Assembly: GCF_004339665.1 (NCBI RefSeq)
Contig: NZ_SMMU01000006.1
Location: 114,714-178,713, forward strand
Direction of reading: 5' to 3'
Length of the DNA stretch: 64,000 bases
Source: Azotobacter chroococcum
GTDB taxonomy: Bacteria; Pseudomonadota; Gammaproteobacteria; Pseudomonadales; Pseudomonadaceae
Part shown: one piece after another, positions 45,462-53,184 of the stretch
Position numbering within the stretch: the stretch's first letter is position 1
How the letters are laid out: every line of letters starts with the position of its first letter
Position numbers and translations under genes: made by a program
Notes under the pieces: generated by a model
The model's database searches: none
Seen by the model: only the letters and a program-made list of their open reading frames with translations
Told to the model about the DNA's origin: nothing

Positions 45462-47029
45462 CATCCACCGGCTCCAGTTATTTCACAGGGATCGACATGA
45501 TGACCCAGAGAGCGAGACTCGCACCGCCGCGAGCTGGTGCAATGCTGGAGGCTCTGCGCGGGCTCGGATACTCGACCGCCGCCGCTTTGGCAGACGTGAT
45601 CGACAACAGTGTGTCTGCCGGGGCCTCTGAGGTCCATGTGCGGTTCGACTGGGATGGATACTCCAGTCGAATTTCCGTCCAGGACGACGGTCGTGGCATG
45701 AATGACGCCGAGCTCGAAACTGCCATGACGCTTGGTGCAAAAAATCCGCTCGACGAACGGGCCCCGACTGATCTAGGACGTTTCGGAATGGGGTTGAAGA
45801 CTGCCTCTTTTTCGCAGTGTCGTCGTCTCACGGTCGCAGCGAAGAAGATGGATGCTCCCCTTGCCTGCCTGCGATGGGATCTGGATGCCATCGCTGCCTC
45901 GCCGGATGACGGCTGGCGCATGTTCGAGGGACCCGCCGACGGATCTGAACCCTTTATCGAGTCGATCGGAGGTCTCCGATCCGGAACCATTGTCCTCTGG
46001 GAGCGGCTGGACCGCATCGTGACACCTGGCTACGACATCGACCATTTCGCCGATCTTGTGGACGACGTGGAGATGCAACTGGCGATGATCTTCCATCGGC
46101 TTCTGGAAGGCCCGAATCCGGCCTTTCGGCTTTTCATCAATGGAAAGTCTGTAAACCCCTGGGATCCTTTCATGATGGGGCATCCCGCGAAGCCGTGGCA
46201 GTCGCCTGTCGCCCGGATCCTCACGCTCTCTGGTGCGGTCGAGGCCCAGTGTCATGTTCTTCCGCACAAGGATCGACTGTCCGCAGATGACTTCCAGAAG
46301 GCGGGAGGTCCTGAAGGGTGGACATCACAGCAAGGCTTCTATGTCTACCGGAACCGCCGTTTGCTGCTTGCAGGCGGATGGCTGGGTCTTGGCCAGGGGC
46401 GAGCGTGGAACCGCGAGGAGTCGCATCGGCTTGCTCGAATCCGGCTCGACATACCGAATACCTCCGATGCCGATTGGAAGATCGATGTAAAGAAATCGAC
46501 TGCTCGCCCTCCGGTATCGGTGCGTCCATGGCTCACGAAGCTTGCCGAGGACACGAGGGAAAGGGCTAGAAGAGTCTTCGCCTTTCGTGGGGCTCCGGCG
46601 CCCGGCCCCGGCGGTGTCCAGGTCGAGGAGGCCTGGCGTGTCGAACGGCTCAGGGATGGCATACGTTACCGTATCGATGAGGGGCATCCGGCCGTGGCCG
46701 CGGTACTCGAGGCAATTGGAGGCCGTACTGACCTCGTCCGAGCAATGCTGAGAGTCGTCGAGGAGACTGTTCCGGTCCAGCGGATATGGCTGGATACGGC
46801 AGAGAACAAGGAAACCCCGAAGACCGGCTTCTCTGGAGAGCCGGAGGAGTCCCCGGAAGGTGTCCGCACGGTTCTCCTTACTCTTTATCGCGACATGACC
46901 GGACGGCGAGGTATGAGTTCCGAAGCCGCAGTCCGAGCCCTGTCGTGCACTGATCCGTTTCATAACTATCCGGCTCTGGTCGCCTCCTTGCCCGGGGTGG
47001 ACAGGAGCAAAGAAGGAACCTTGAAGTGA
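45458..47029 (+). CDS. MORC/MutL-like GHKL ATPase of a restriction system
   Basis: 523 residues. The Bergerat ATP-binding fold shows the N-box ALADVIDNSVSAGA (about 43-56), the G1 box VQDDGRGM (about 74-81) and the G2 box DLGRFGMGLKTASFSQ (about 105-120). The S5-like domain ends with WKIDVKKSTARPP, carrying the conserved Lys. The general base Glu of the N-box is Asp here (Asp46), a conservative change. MORC-like ATPases dimerise around DNA on ATP binding, and in bacterial restriction operons are thought to act as motors or clamps for partner nucleases. Start and stop both overlap neighbours by 4 bases. Confidence 0.9.
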   Translation: MTSTGSSYFTGIDMMTQRARLAPPRAGAMLEALRGLGYSTAAALADVIDNSVSAGASEVHVRFDWDGYSSRISVQDDGRGMNDAELETAMTLGAKNPLDERAPTDLGRFGMGLKTASFSQCRRLTVAAKKMDAPLACLRWDLDAIAASPDDGWRMFEGPADGSEPFIESIGGLRSGTIVLWERLDRIVTPGYDIDHFADLVDDVEMQLAMIFHRLLEGPNPAFRLFINGKSVNPWDPFMMGHPAKPWQSPVARILTLSGAVEAQCHVLPHKDRLSADDFQKAGGPEGWTSQQGFYVYRNRRLLLAGGWLGLGQGRAWNREESHRLARIRLDIPNTSDADWKIDVKKSTARPPVSVRPWLTKLAEDTRERARRVFAFRGAPAPGPGGVQVEEAWRVERLRDGIRYRIDEGHPAVAAVLEAIGGRTDLVRAMLRVVEETVPVQRIWLDTAENKETPKTGFSGEPEESPEGVRTVLLTLYRDMTGRRGMSSEAAVRALSCTDPFHNYPALVASLPGVDRSKEGTLK

Positions 47030-49890
47030 CGGAAGAACAGAGCAAGGTGTTTCAACGCGTTGTGAGCGTTGCCCAGACCTTTCTGGCGGATGCCATGGAA
47101 AAGGGTATGGTGACGCCAGCCCTCATTGCGGAACAGGTCGACTTCGTCGCCGGGGCCATGGTTCAGGGGGTGGAGATCGACAGGAGAGCGGCGGTGGCTG
47201 AGTTGATCCGGCGGTTCAGCCTTTGGATCGGAAACGCCTCGACCCTGGCCGACCAAGAGGGACACAAGGACTGGCTTACCGCAGCCCGAAGAAGGGATTG
47301 GCGTTATTGGCAGCGTTACCGGGACTTTCTTGAGCGCAAGATGTCCCTGAAAGCTGTGGAGGCTCTGGACGAGTCCACCAACCAGATCCTCGAGTTGCTT
47401 GAGGACCCTGTGCGCGAGGGGCGCTGGGATCGGCGCGGTCTTGTGGTGGGGCACGTTCAGTCGGGTAAGACGGGTAACTACACCGGGTTGATCTGCAAGG
47501 CGGCTGATGCTGGCTACAAGATCATCATCGTTCTTGCCGGGCTTCACAACAATCTGCGATCCCAGACCCAGATTCGCCTCGAAGAGGGATTTCTGGGATA
47601 CGAGACCTCTGTTCGCAATGATGTGGTCCGATTCATCGGTGTAGGTGAAAACGGCAGGGATGCGGAAATCCGTCCGAACTGCGCGACAAATCGCTCCGAC
47701 AATGGGGATTTCAATACTCGGGTCGCGAGGCATTACGCCATCACTCCGGAGCAGAGGCCTTGGCTCTTCGTGGTCAAGAAGAACAAGACTGTCCTCGAGC
47801 GTCTCCTGAAGTGGATACGCAATCAAGTCGCCGACGCGAAGGATGCTGACGGGCGCCCCATCGTCACCAACCTGCCACTATTGCTCATTGACGATGAGGC
47901 TGACCACGCTTCGGTCGATACCGGAGAGCAGCTCTTTAACCCTGACGGGACGCCCGACGACGATCATCAGCCGAAGGCAATCAACAGTCGTATTCGAAAA
48001 ATTCTGCACTCGTTTGCCAAAAAGGCATACGTCGGCTACACGGCTACGCCGTTTGCCAATATCTTCATCCATCGGCGCAATGAGACCAAGGAAGAGGGGC
48101 CGGACCTCTTCCCGCAATCCTTCATCGTCAATCTTTCTGCACCGTCGAACTATGTCGGGCCCGCCCGTGTGTTTGGTCTGCGCTCACCAGAGGGCAGGAT
48201 AGGTGGTCTCCCTCTCTCGAGGGAGGTGGACGATCACCTTGATGAGGAGGGTAGCGGCGGCTGGATGCCGCCTAAACACCCCAAGGATCATGTACCTCTT
48301 CACGATGGACTGGATGAGGTCCCGCCTTCTCTGCGCAACGCTGTAGGAGCATTTGTCCTCGCCTGCGCTGTCAGGATTCTGCGTGGGCAGGGGCGAAGTC
48401 ATTCCTCGATGCTCATCCATGTGACGCGCTACACGGCTGTCCAGGAGGAGGTACGGCGTCAGGTCGATGCTCTCGTGAAACGATTCCGGCAGCGCATAGA
48501 ACGAGGATTCGAGAGAGATGAGTTGCTGGCAGAGTGGAAGCGTCTCTGGTTGGATGACTTCGTTCCAACCTCAGCGGCTATCGGCCACGCTCTGAAAGAT
48601 TTGGAAGCTGACTGCGACCTCCCTGACTGGGAGGATGTGGTAGCCGTTTTGCCCGAAGTCTTCGGCGACTTGAGTGTCAGGGCCATCAACGGTACAGCAG
48701 GAGACGTTCTCGACTATGCCGAGAGGGAGGAGACTGGTCTGAAGGTCATCGCAGTCGGTGGCGACAAGCTTGCTCGGGGGCTGACCCTTGAAGGCCTCTG
48801 CGTCAGTTACTTCGTCAGAACGACGAAGATGTATGACACCCTTATGCAGATGGGACGGTGGTTCGGCTATCGCCCTGGCTATGTAGACCTCTGCCGACTC
48901 TACACGACGCCTGATCTCGTCGAGTGGTTCGGACACATTGCCGATGCTGCCGAAGAGTTGCGCCAAGAGTTCGACACGATGGTGGCCACTCGTGCTACGC
49001 CGCGTGAATATGGCATGAAGGTTCAGTCCCATCCGGTTCTGATGGTCACCTCCCCGTTGAAGATGCGCAGTGCCAAGAGTCTCCAGCTCTCGTTCAGTGG
49101 TGAGGTACTCGAAACTGTCGCCTTTCATCGCGACCCGGGAATTCTCGCCAAGAATCTCGCGGCAGCAGAGCATCTATTTGAGGCAGCAGGCGTGCCTGCC
49201 GAGGCCGGCACGATTACGCGGAAGCGGGACGAAGGGGCGCAGGACTGGAAAGGATTCCTCTGGAAGGATGTCCCGGCTGACCACGTCATCGACTTCTTCG
49301 GGGCATATCTGACCCACCCCGCGGCTCGCAAGGTGAACAGTGCTCTGCTGATGGACTTCATCAAGGCCATGGTCACCAACGGCGAGCTGACCTCATGGAC
49401 CGTCGTGCTGATGGGCGGAGGTGAGGGAGAACCCCACTCTTTCTGTGGTAAGTATTCGATCGACAATATGGCTACGCGAAAGCCCAAGGATGGAAGCGGG
49501 CACTATTCAATCGGAAGGCTTCTTTCGCCTCGAGACGAGTCGATCGACTTGGGTGAGGATGCCTGGAGGGCCGCGCTGGAACTTACGATTTCGGCATGGA
49601 CCAAGGATCCTGCCCGGCAGACCGATGAGGCTGGCAAGGAGCAGCCGAAGACTCCCAGCGGGCCGGCAGTGAGGCGTGTTCGAGGCTACGGTGCGGAGGG
49701 TGTTCCTGCCGCACCCGAACGGGGGCTCTTGCTCGTTTATCCTCTCGATCCGAAGACTGCCGGGTTGCCGGAGGATGGCCCGCCAGTTGTGGCCTTTGGG
49801 GCTAGTTTCCCAGCCAGTCGATCGATTACGACGGTCAAGTACGAAGTAGACCATCTGCTTTGGGAGAATGAGTATGGCCCGGCAGATTGA
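47026..49890 (+). CDS. Z1-domain superfamily II helicase-like ATPase
   Basis: 954 residues from a GTG that overlaps the preceding stop. Motif I is GHVQSGKTGNY (about 143-153), motif II is LLIDDEADHAS (about 287-297), motif III-like YTATPFAN (about 338) and the Z1 region has GDKLARGLTLEGL and LMQMGRWFGYRPGY (about 580-620), the arginine-finger motif VI. It should use ATP to move on or open DNA. Z1 proteins are found next to MORC-like ATPases, DUF4420 nucleases and AIPR proteins in restriction operons. The C-terminal 250 residues have no recognised domain. It overlaps the next gene by 23 bases. Confidence 0.92.
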   Translation: MTEEQSKVFQRVVSVAQTFLADAMEKGMVTPALIAEQVDFVAGAMVQGVEIDRRAAVAELIRRFSLWIGNASTLADQEGHKDWLTAARRRDWRYWQRYRDFLERKMSLKAVEALDESTNQILELLEDPVREGRWDRRGLVVGHVQSGKTGNYTGLICKAADAGYKIIIVLAGLHNNLRSQTQIRLEEGFLGYETSVRNDVVRFIGVGENGRDAEIRPNCATNRSDNGDFNTRVARHYAITPEQRPWLFVVKKNKTVLERLLKWIRNQVADAKDADGRPIVTNLPLLLIDDEADHASVDTGEQLFNPDGTPDDDHQPKAINSRIRKILHSFAKKAYVGYTATPFANIFIHRRNETKEEGPDLFPQSFIVNLSAPSNYVGPARVFGLRSPEGRIGGLPLSREVDDHLDEEGSGGWMPPKHPKDHVPLHDGLDEVPPSLRNAVGAFVLACAVRILRGQGRSHSSMLIHVTRYTAVQEEVRRQVDALVKRFRQRIERGFERDELLAEWKRLWLDDFVPTSAAIGHALKDLEADCDLPDWEDVVAVLPEVFGDLSVRAINGTAGDVLDYAEREETGLKVIAVGGDKLARGLTLEGLCVSYFVRTTKMYDTLMQMGRWFGYRPGYVDLCRLYTTPDLVEWFGHIADAAEELRQEFDTMVATRATPREYGMKVQSHPVLMVTSPLKMRSAKSLQLSFSGEVLETVAFHRDPGILAKNLAAAEHLFEAAGVPAEAGTITRKRDEGAQDWKGFLWKDVPADHVIDFFGAYLTHPAARKVNSALLMDFIKAMVTNGELTSWTVVLMGGGEGEPHSFCGKYSIDNMATRKPKDGSGHYSIGRLLSPRDESIDLGEDAWRAALELTISAWTKDPARQTDEAGKEQPKTPSGPAVRRVRGYGAEGVPAAPERGLLLVYPLDPKTAGLPEDGPPVVAFGASFPASRSITTVKYEVDHLLWENEYGPAD

Positions 49891-50881
49891 CGAGTTTGTC
49901 GCAGCGTGGGAGGCACTCTCCGGCAGTGACTGTGTGGGAGGGTGGCGTGGTATTCCCGTGGCGCCAGCTGGTTCGTGCGAGCTACTCGCTGCGCGCAGAT
50001 TTCCAGGCAATGAAGAGGCACTGCTGGCTTGCTTCCCAAGCGCTCGGCTTGCTCCGTCGGAGCGCCTGCCTGAGGGCAAGGGCTTCGAGGTCGTCAGGGC
50101 TGATCCGAACGGGGACGGGAAAACGTGGATTGCATTGTCTCGCAAGGAGTCCGGCAGCCCCGAGTTGTTTGCAGAGATGGTCGGTGACGTAGCTGGAGCG
50201 ATGGACGCTGAGGTTCAGAATGGCGAGGAACGCGCTCTCAAGACCATGCTCCGCAGGGTGCGGATGTGGCAACAGTTCATGTCTCGCGGTACACAGCCTC
50301 TTGGGCCAGAGGCAGAGTTGGGTCTCGCTGGTGAGCTGACGTTCATGTCATTCCTGTTCCAAGCCGGTGTTTCGACGGAAACTGTTCTGGAAGGCTGGCT
50401 CGGGCCGGATGATGCCCCGCAGGACTTTGTTCTCGGGAATGGGGCGATCGAGGTGAAGGCTACGCTGTCCACCTCTGGTTTTCCTGTGAAGATCGGCTCC
50501 CTCGAGCAGCTTGACGACGCAACAGCCTCGCCACTCTTCCTGGCAGCAGTCCGGTTCTCCCGGGGGGCTGAGGGATCGACACTTCCTGAGATCATCTCCG
50601 GCATCGAGCACCAACTGGTCGATGCCCCTGCTGCGGTCGCCTTCATCAGGGAGAGGCTGCTGACCGCCGGTTACGTAGAGTCGCACGCTCCGGCGTATAC
50701 ACGGACCTTTGAGCTCAAAGAGGTCCGTGTATACAGGATCACCGGAGGCTTTCCGAGATTGACGACAGGGTCTGTGCCCAATGGGGTTTCCCGTGCCATT
50801 TATGAAATAGATCTGGATCGCGCGAAGGATTTCCTTTCGGACCTTCCCGCTGCTCTTCGAGCTCTTGGAATATTGCAATGA
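49868..50881 (+). CDS. PD-(D/E)XK motif protein (DUF4420), predicted nuclease
   Basis: 337 residues. The nuclease signature is spread as GLAGELTFMSFL (Glu, about 142-153), DDAPQDFV (Asp, about 174-181) and AIEVKAT (E-x-K, about 186-192), the arrangement of the restriction-endonuclease fold. It probably supplies the DNA-cutting activity of the operon, with the GHKL and Z1 ATPases delivering it. A second ATG lies two codons after the first. It overlaps both neighbours, with 4 bases shared with the AIPR gene. Confidence 0.88.
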   Translation: MSMARQIDEFVAAWEALSGSDCVGGWRGIPVAPAGSCELLAARRFPGNEEALLACFPSARLAPSERLPEGKGFEVVRADPNGDGKTWIALSRKESGSPELFAEMVGDVAGAMDAEVQNGEERALKTMLRRVRMWQQFMSRGTQPLGPEAELGLAGELTFMSFLFQAGVSTETVLEGWLGPDDAPQDFVLGNGAIEVKATLSTSGFPVKIGSLEQLDDATASPLFLAAVRFSRGAEGSTLPEIISGIEHQLVDAPAAVAFIRERLLTAGYVESHAPAYTRTFELKEVRVYRITGGFPRLTTGSVPNGVSRAIYEIDLDRAKDFLSDLPAALRALGILQ

Positions 50882-52662
50882 CCCTGGAAGAATTTTTTGC
50901 CGACACACGGGCCGAGGTCGCGGCCCAGATGAGTGACGGATCCCCCTTTGCCGAGCTCGAGTTCTGTGAAGTGGTGATGCAGCATCTGGTCGAGGCCGGG
51001 ATGACCTTCGAGCCGGTAGTCTGTCATTTCGACAGGAAGGTCGGTAATGCCAATTTGCGCCTCAGTGGCTACGCCATGTCCGAGGATGCCGATCAGCTGG
51101 ATCTGTTTGTCAGTCTGTATGAGGGGGTTGAAGTCCTGACTCCGGTACCCGATCAGGACACCAAGACAGCCGCTTCTCAGTGCATCCGCTTTCTCGAGTA
51201 CTGTGCATCGGGGCGCCTCGTAGGAAAACTCGACCCTTCGAGTGACGAGCATTCTCTCGCCCTGACAATTCAGGGCATCTACGACGAGCTGGAACAGGTC
51301 CGTATCTTTGTGCTCACGGATGGAGTCGCCAAGTCCAAGAGCTTCAAGAGTCGGGAGGTCGGTGGCAAGTCCGTGAAGCTTGAGGTCATGGACATCGAGC
51401 GCCTGTACCGACACCGTTCAGAGGGCAAGCCGCGCGACGAACTCGTTGTGGACTTCAACGAGGTTTCCGGATCGCCGCTGCCATGCGTCTTCGTGCCAGG
51501 CGAGACCGGTGACTATGATTACGCCTTGACTGCCATCCCGGGCGAGGCTCTGCGGTTCATCTATGAAAAATTCGGTCCTCGTCTGCTGGAGGCCAACGTC
51601 CGCTCCTTCCTGAGCGTGAAGTCCAAGGGCGTCAACGCCGGTATCCAGAACACCCTCCGGACTGCCCCGGAGAGGTTCATGGCCTACAACAACGGCATCG
51701 TGCTCGTGGCCGATGACATGAAGCTCGACCGGACCAGCGATGGCGCTCCGGGAATTGCCTGGCTGCAGGGCATGCAGATCGTGAATGGTGGCCAGACGAC
51801 AGCGTCCATCTATTTCGCGAAGAAAAAATATGGTGAGACGGACCTTGCCAAGGTTCGCGTGCCGGCCAAAATCATCGTGCTGAAGGAGGAGGATCCTGCC
51901 AAGGAGGAGGCTCTCGTTTCTGATATCTCGCGCTATGCCAACAGCCAGAATGCAGTACGGCAGTCCGACCTTTCGGCCAACAAACCTTTCCATGTCGACG
52001 TCGAGCGCCTTTCGCTCACGGTCTACTGCCCCGATGGGACTGGGCGATGGTTCTACGAGCGGGCCGCTGGTAGCTACAACACCCTTCTAGCCCGGGAGGG
52101 GACTACTGCGGCGAAGCTGCGAGCCTTGAAGGAGTCGGTACCTGTCTCCCGGAAGATCACGAAAACGGATCTCGCGAAGTATCTCATGGCCTGGGAGGTC
52201 AAGCCCGATGTTGTAAGCCTCGGGACCCAGAAGTGCTTCGACAGGTTCATGACTTCGTTGGCGGACTCCGAGGCAGACGGTTCGCCAGTTGTGCTGGATC
52301 CGTCTTTCTTCAAAGCTCTGGTCGCCAAGGCCATCATCTTCAAGGCTGTTCACAAGACAGCTCGGCCGCTCGTCTCGGCGTTCCTTGCGAACGTTGCCGC
52401 ATACACAGTTGCGGTAGTCGCAGAGTCCTACAAGGGTGCCTTTGACCTTGAAAGGGTCTGGAACCGACAGGGCGTCTCTCCGCAGTTTCTGGAGCAGGTC
52501 AGGATCTGGGCTCGTGAGGTCAATGACCGACTGCATGAGACAGCGAACGGGAAGATGATCTCGGAGTGGGCAAAGCGTCCAGAGTGCAAGGCGGCGATGT
52601 TCGCTCGTCCGTTCTCGGCACCCGCGGTTGACGTGCCTGAGGCTCGTTTGGAACTGACTTGA
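50878..52662 (+). CDS. AIPR-family (abortive infection phage resistance) protein
   Basis: 594 residues. The AIPR core is recognisable as LLEANVRSFLSVKSKGVNAGI, PERFMAYNNGIVLVAD and MQIVNGGQTTASIYFAKK (about residues 240-320). AIPR proteins were first linked to abortive infection against lactococcal phages, and they recur with Z1 and DUF4420 genes. The molecular activity is not established. It is the last gene on the plus-strand operon; its stop is followed by a bidirectional hairpin shared with vsr. Confidence 0.9.
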   Translation: MTLEEFFADTRAEVAAQMSDGSPFAELEFCEVVMQHLVEAGMTFEPVVCHFDRKVGNANLRLSGYAMSEDADQLDLFVSLYEGVEVLTPVPDQDTKTAASQCIRFLEYCASGRLVGKLDPSSDEHSLALTIQGIYDELEQVRIFVLTDGVAKSKSFKSREVGGKSVKLEVMDIERLYRHRSEGKPRDELVVDFNEVSGSPLPCVFVPGETGDYDYALTAIPGEALRFIYEKFGPRLLEANVRSFLSVKSKGVNAGIQNTLRTAPERFMAYNNGIVLVADDMKLDRTSDGAPGIAWLQGMQIVNGGQTTASIYFAKKKYGETDLAKVRVPAKIIVLKEEDPAKEEALVSDISRYANSQNAVRQSDLSANKPFHVDVERLSLTVYCPDGTGRWFYERAAGSYNTLLAREGTTAAKLRALKESVPVSRKITKTDLAKYLMAWEVKPDVVSLGTQKCFDRFMTSLADSEADGSPVVLDPSFFKALVAKAIIFKAVHKTARPLVSAFLANVAAYTVAVVAESYKGAFDLERVWNRQGVSPQFLEQVRIWAREVNDRLHETANGKMISEWAKRPECKAAMFARPFSAPAVDVPEARLELT

Positions 52663-52688
52663 CCGAGTTCCGCCCCGAGGGCGTTGGT

Positions 52689-52728
52689 AGGCAGGGGCAG
52701 GTTGTTCCTTCGGGTGACTGCCCTGCCT
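52689..52728. terminator. Hairpin between convergent AIPR and vsr genes
   Basis: AGGCAGGGGCAG (52689-52700) pairs with CTGCCCTGCCT (52718-52728), with one bulged G. It sits between two converging stop codons and can serve both transcripts. Confidence 0.65.
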
Positions 52729-52734
52729 TGGGGA

Positions 52735-53184
52735 TCAGAGGCTCGATAGGTCGGGCCAGCTGAGATGTTTTTCATTACAATTGCGGACTGCCTCGAGGAC
52801 CCAGAACATGTCTGATTCCGGCCGTCGGATTCCGCACTCCCAGAGCTCGAACACCCTCCATCCCTGATCGAGGAGCAGGGCGCGATTACGGGCATCCCTT
52901 GCGACGTTCTGAGCGAACTTCTCCTGCCAGAAGCTTTCACGCGTGCGAGGCGTCGTGGCGTAACGGCAGCCGGGATGTCTGTGCCAGAAGCAGCCGTGAA
53001 CGAAAATGCAGAGCCTGTAACGGGCAAGCACCAGATCCGGCTTGCCCGGTAGCCCCTTCTGGTGGAGGCGATACCTGAAGCCGTGCCGATGTAGCAGACG
53101 CCGCACTCTCATTTCCGGTGAGGTGTCGCTGCCGCGGATGCCCGCCATCATGCGAGACCTGACTTCCTTACTGACGATGTCCAT
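52735..53184 (-). CDS. vsr: Very short patch repair (Vsr) endonuclease
   Basis: 149 residues, the full family length. The core LPGKPDLVLARYRLCIFVHGCFWHRHPGC contains the catalytic Asp of the PD-(D/E)XK-related fold and the Cys/His zinc ligands. SKEVRSRMMAGIRGSDTSPEMRVRRLLHRHG is the standard N terminus. It nicks at T:G mismatches left by deamination of 5-methylcytosine, protecting methylated sites, and in MORC-type systems it may also contribute to restriction. Its start codon overlaps the divergent methyltransferase start. Confidence 0.95.
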   Translation of the reverse strand: MDIVSKEVRSRMMAGIRGSDTSPEMRVRRLLHRHGFRYRLHQKGLPGKPDLVLARYRLCIFVHGCFWHRHPGCRYATTPRTRESFWQEKFAQNVARDARNRALLLDQGWRVFELWECGIRRPESDMFWVLEAVRNCNEKHLSWPDLSSL

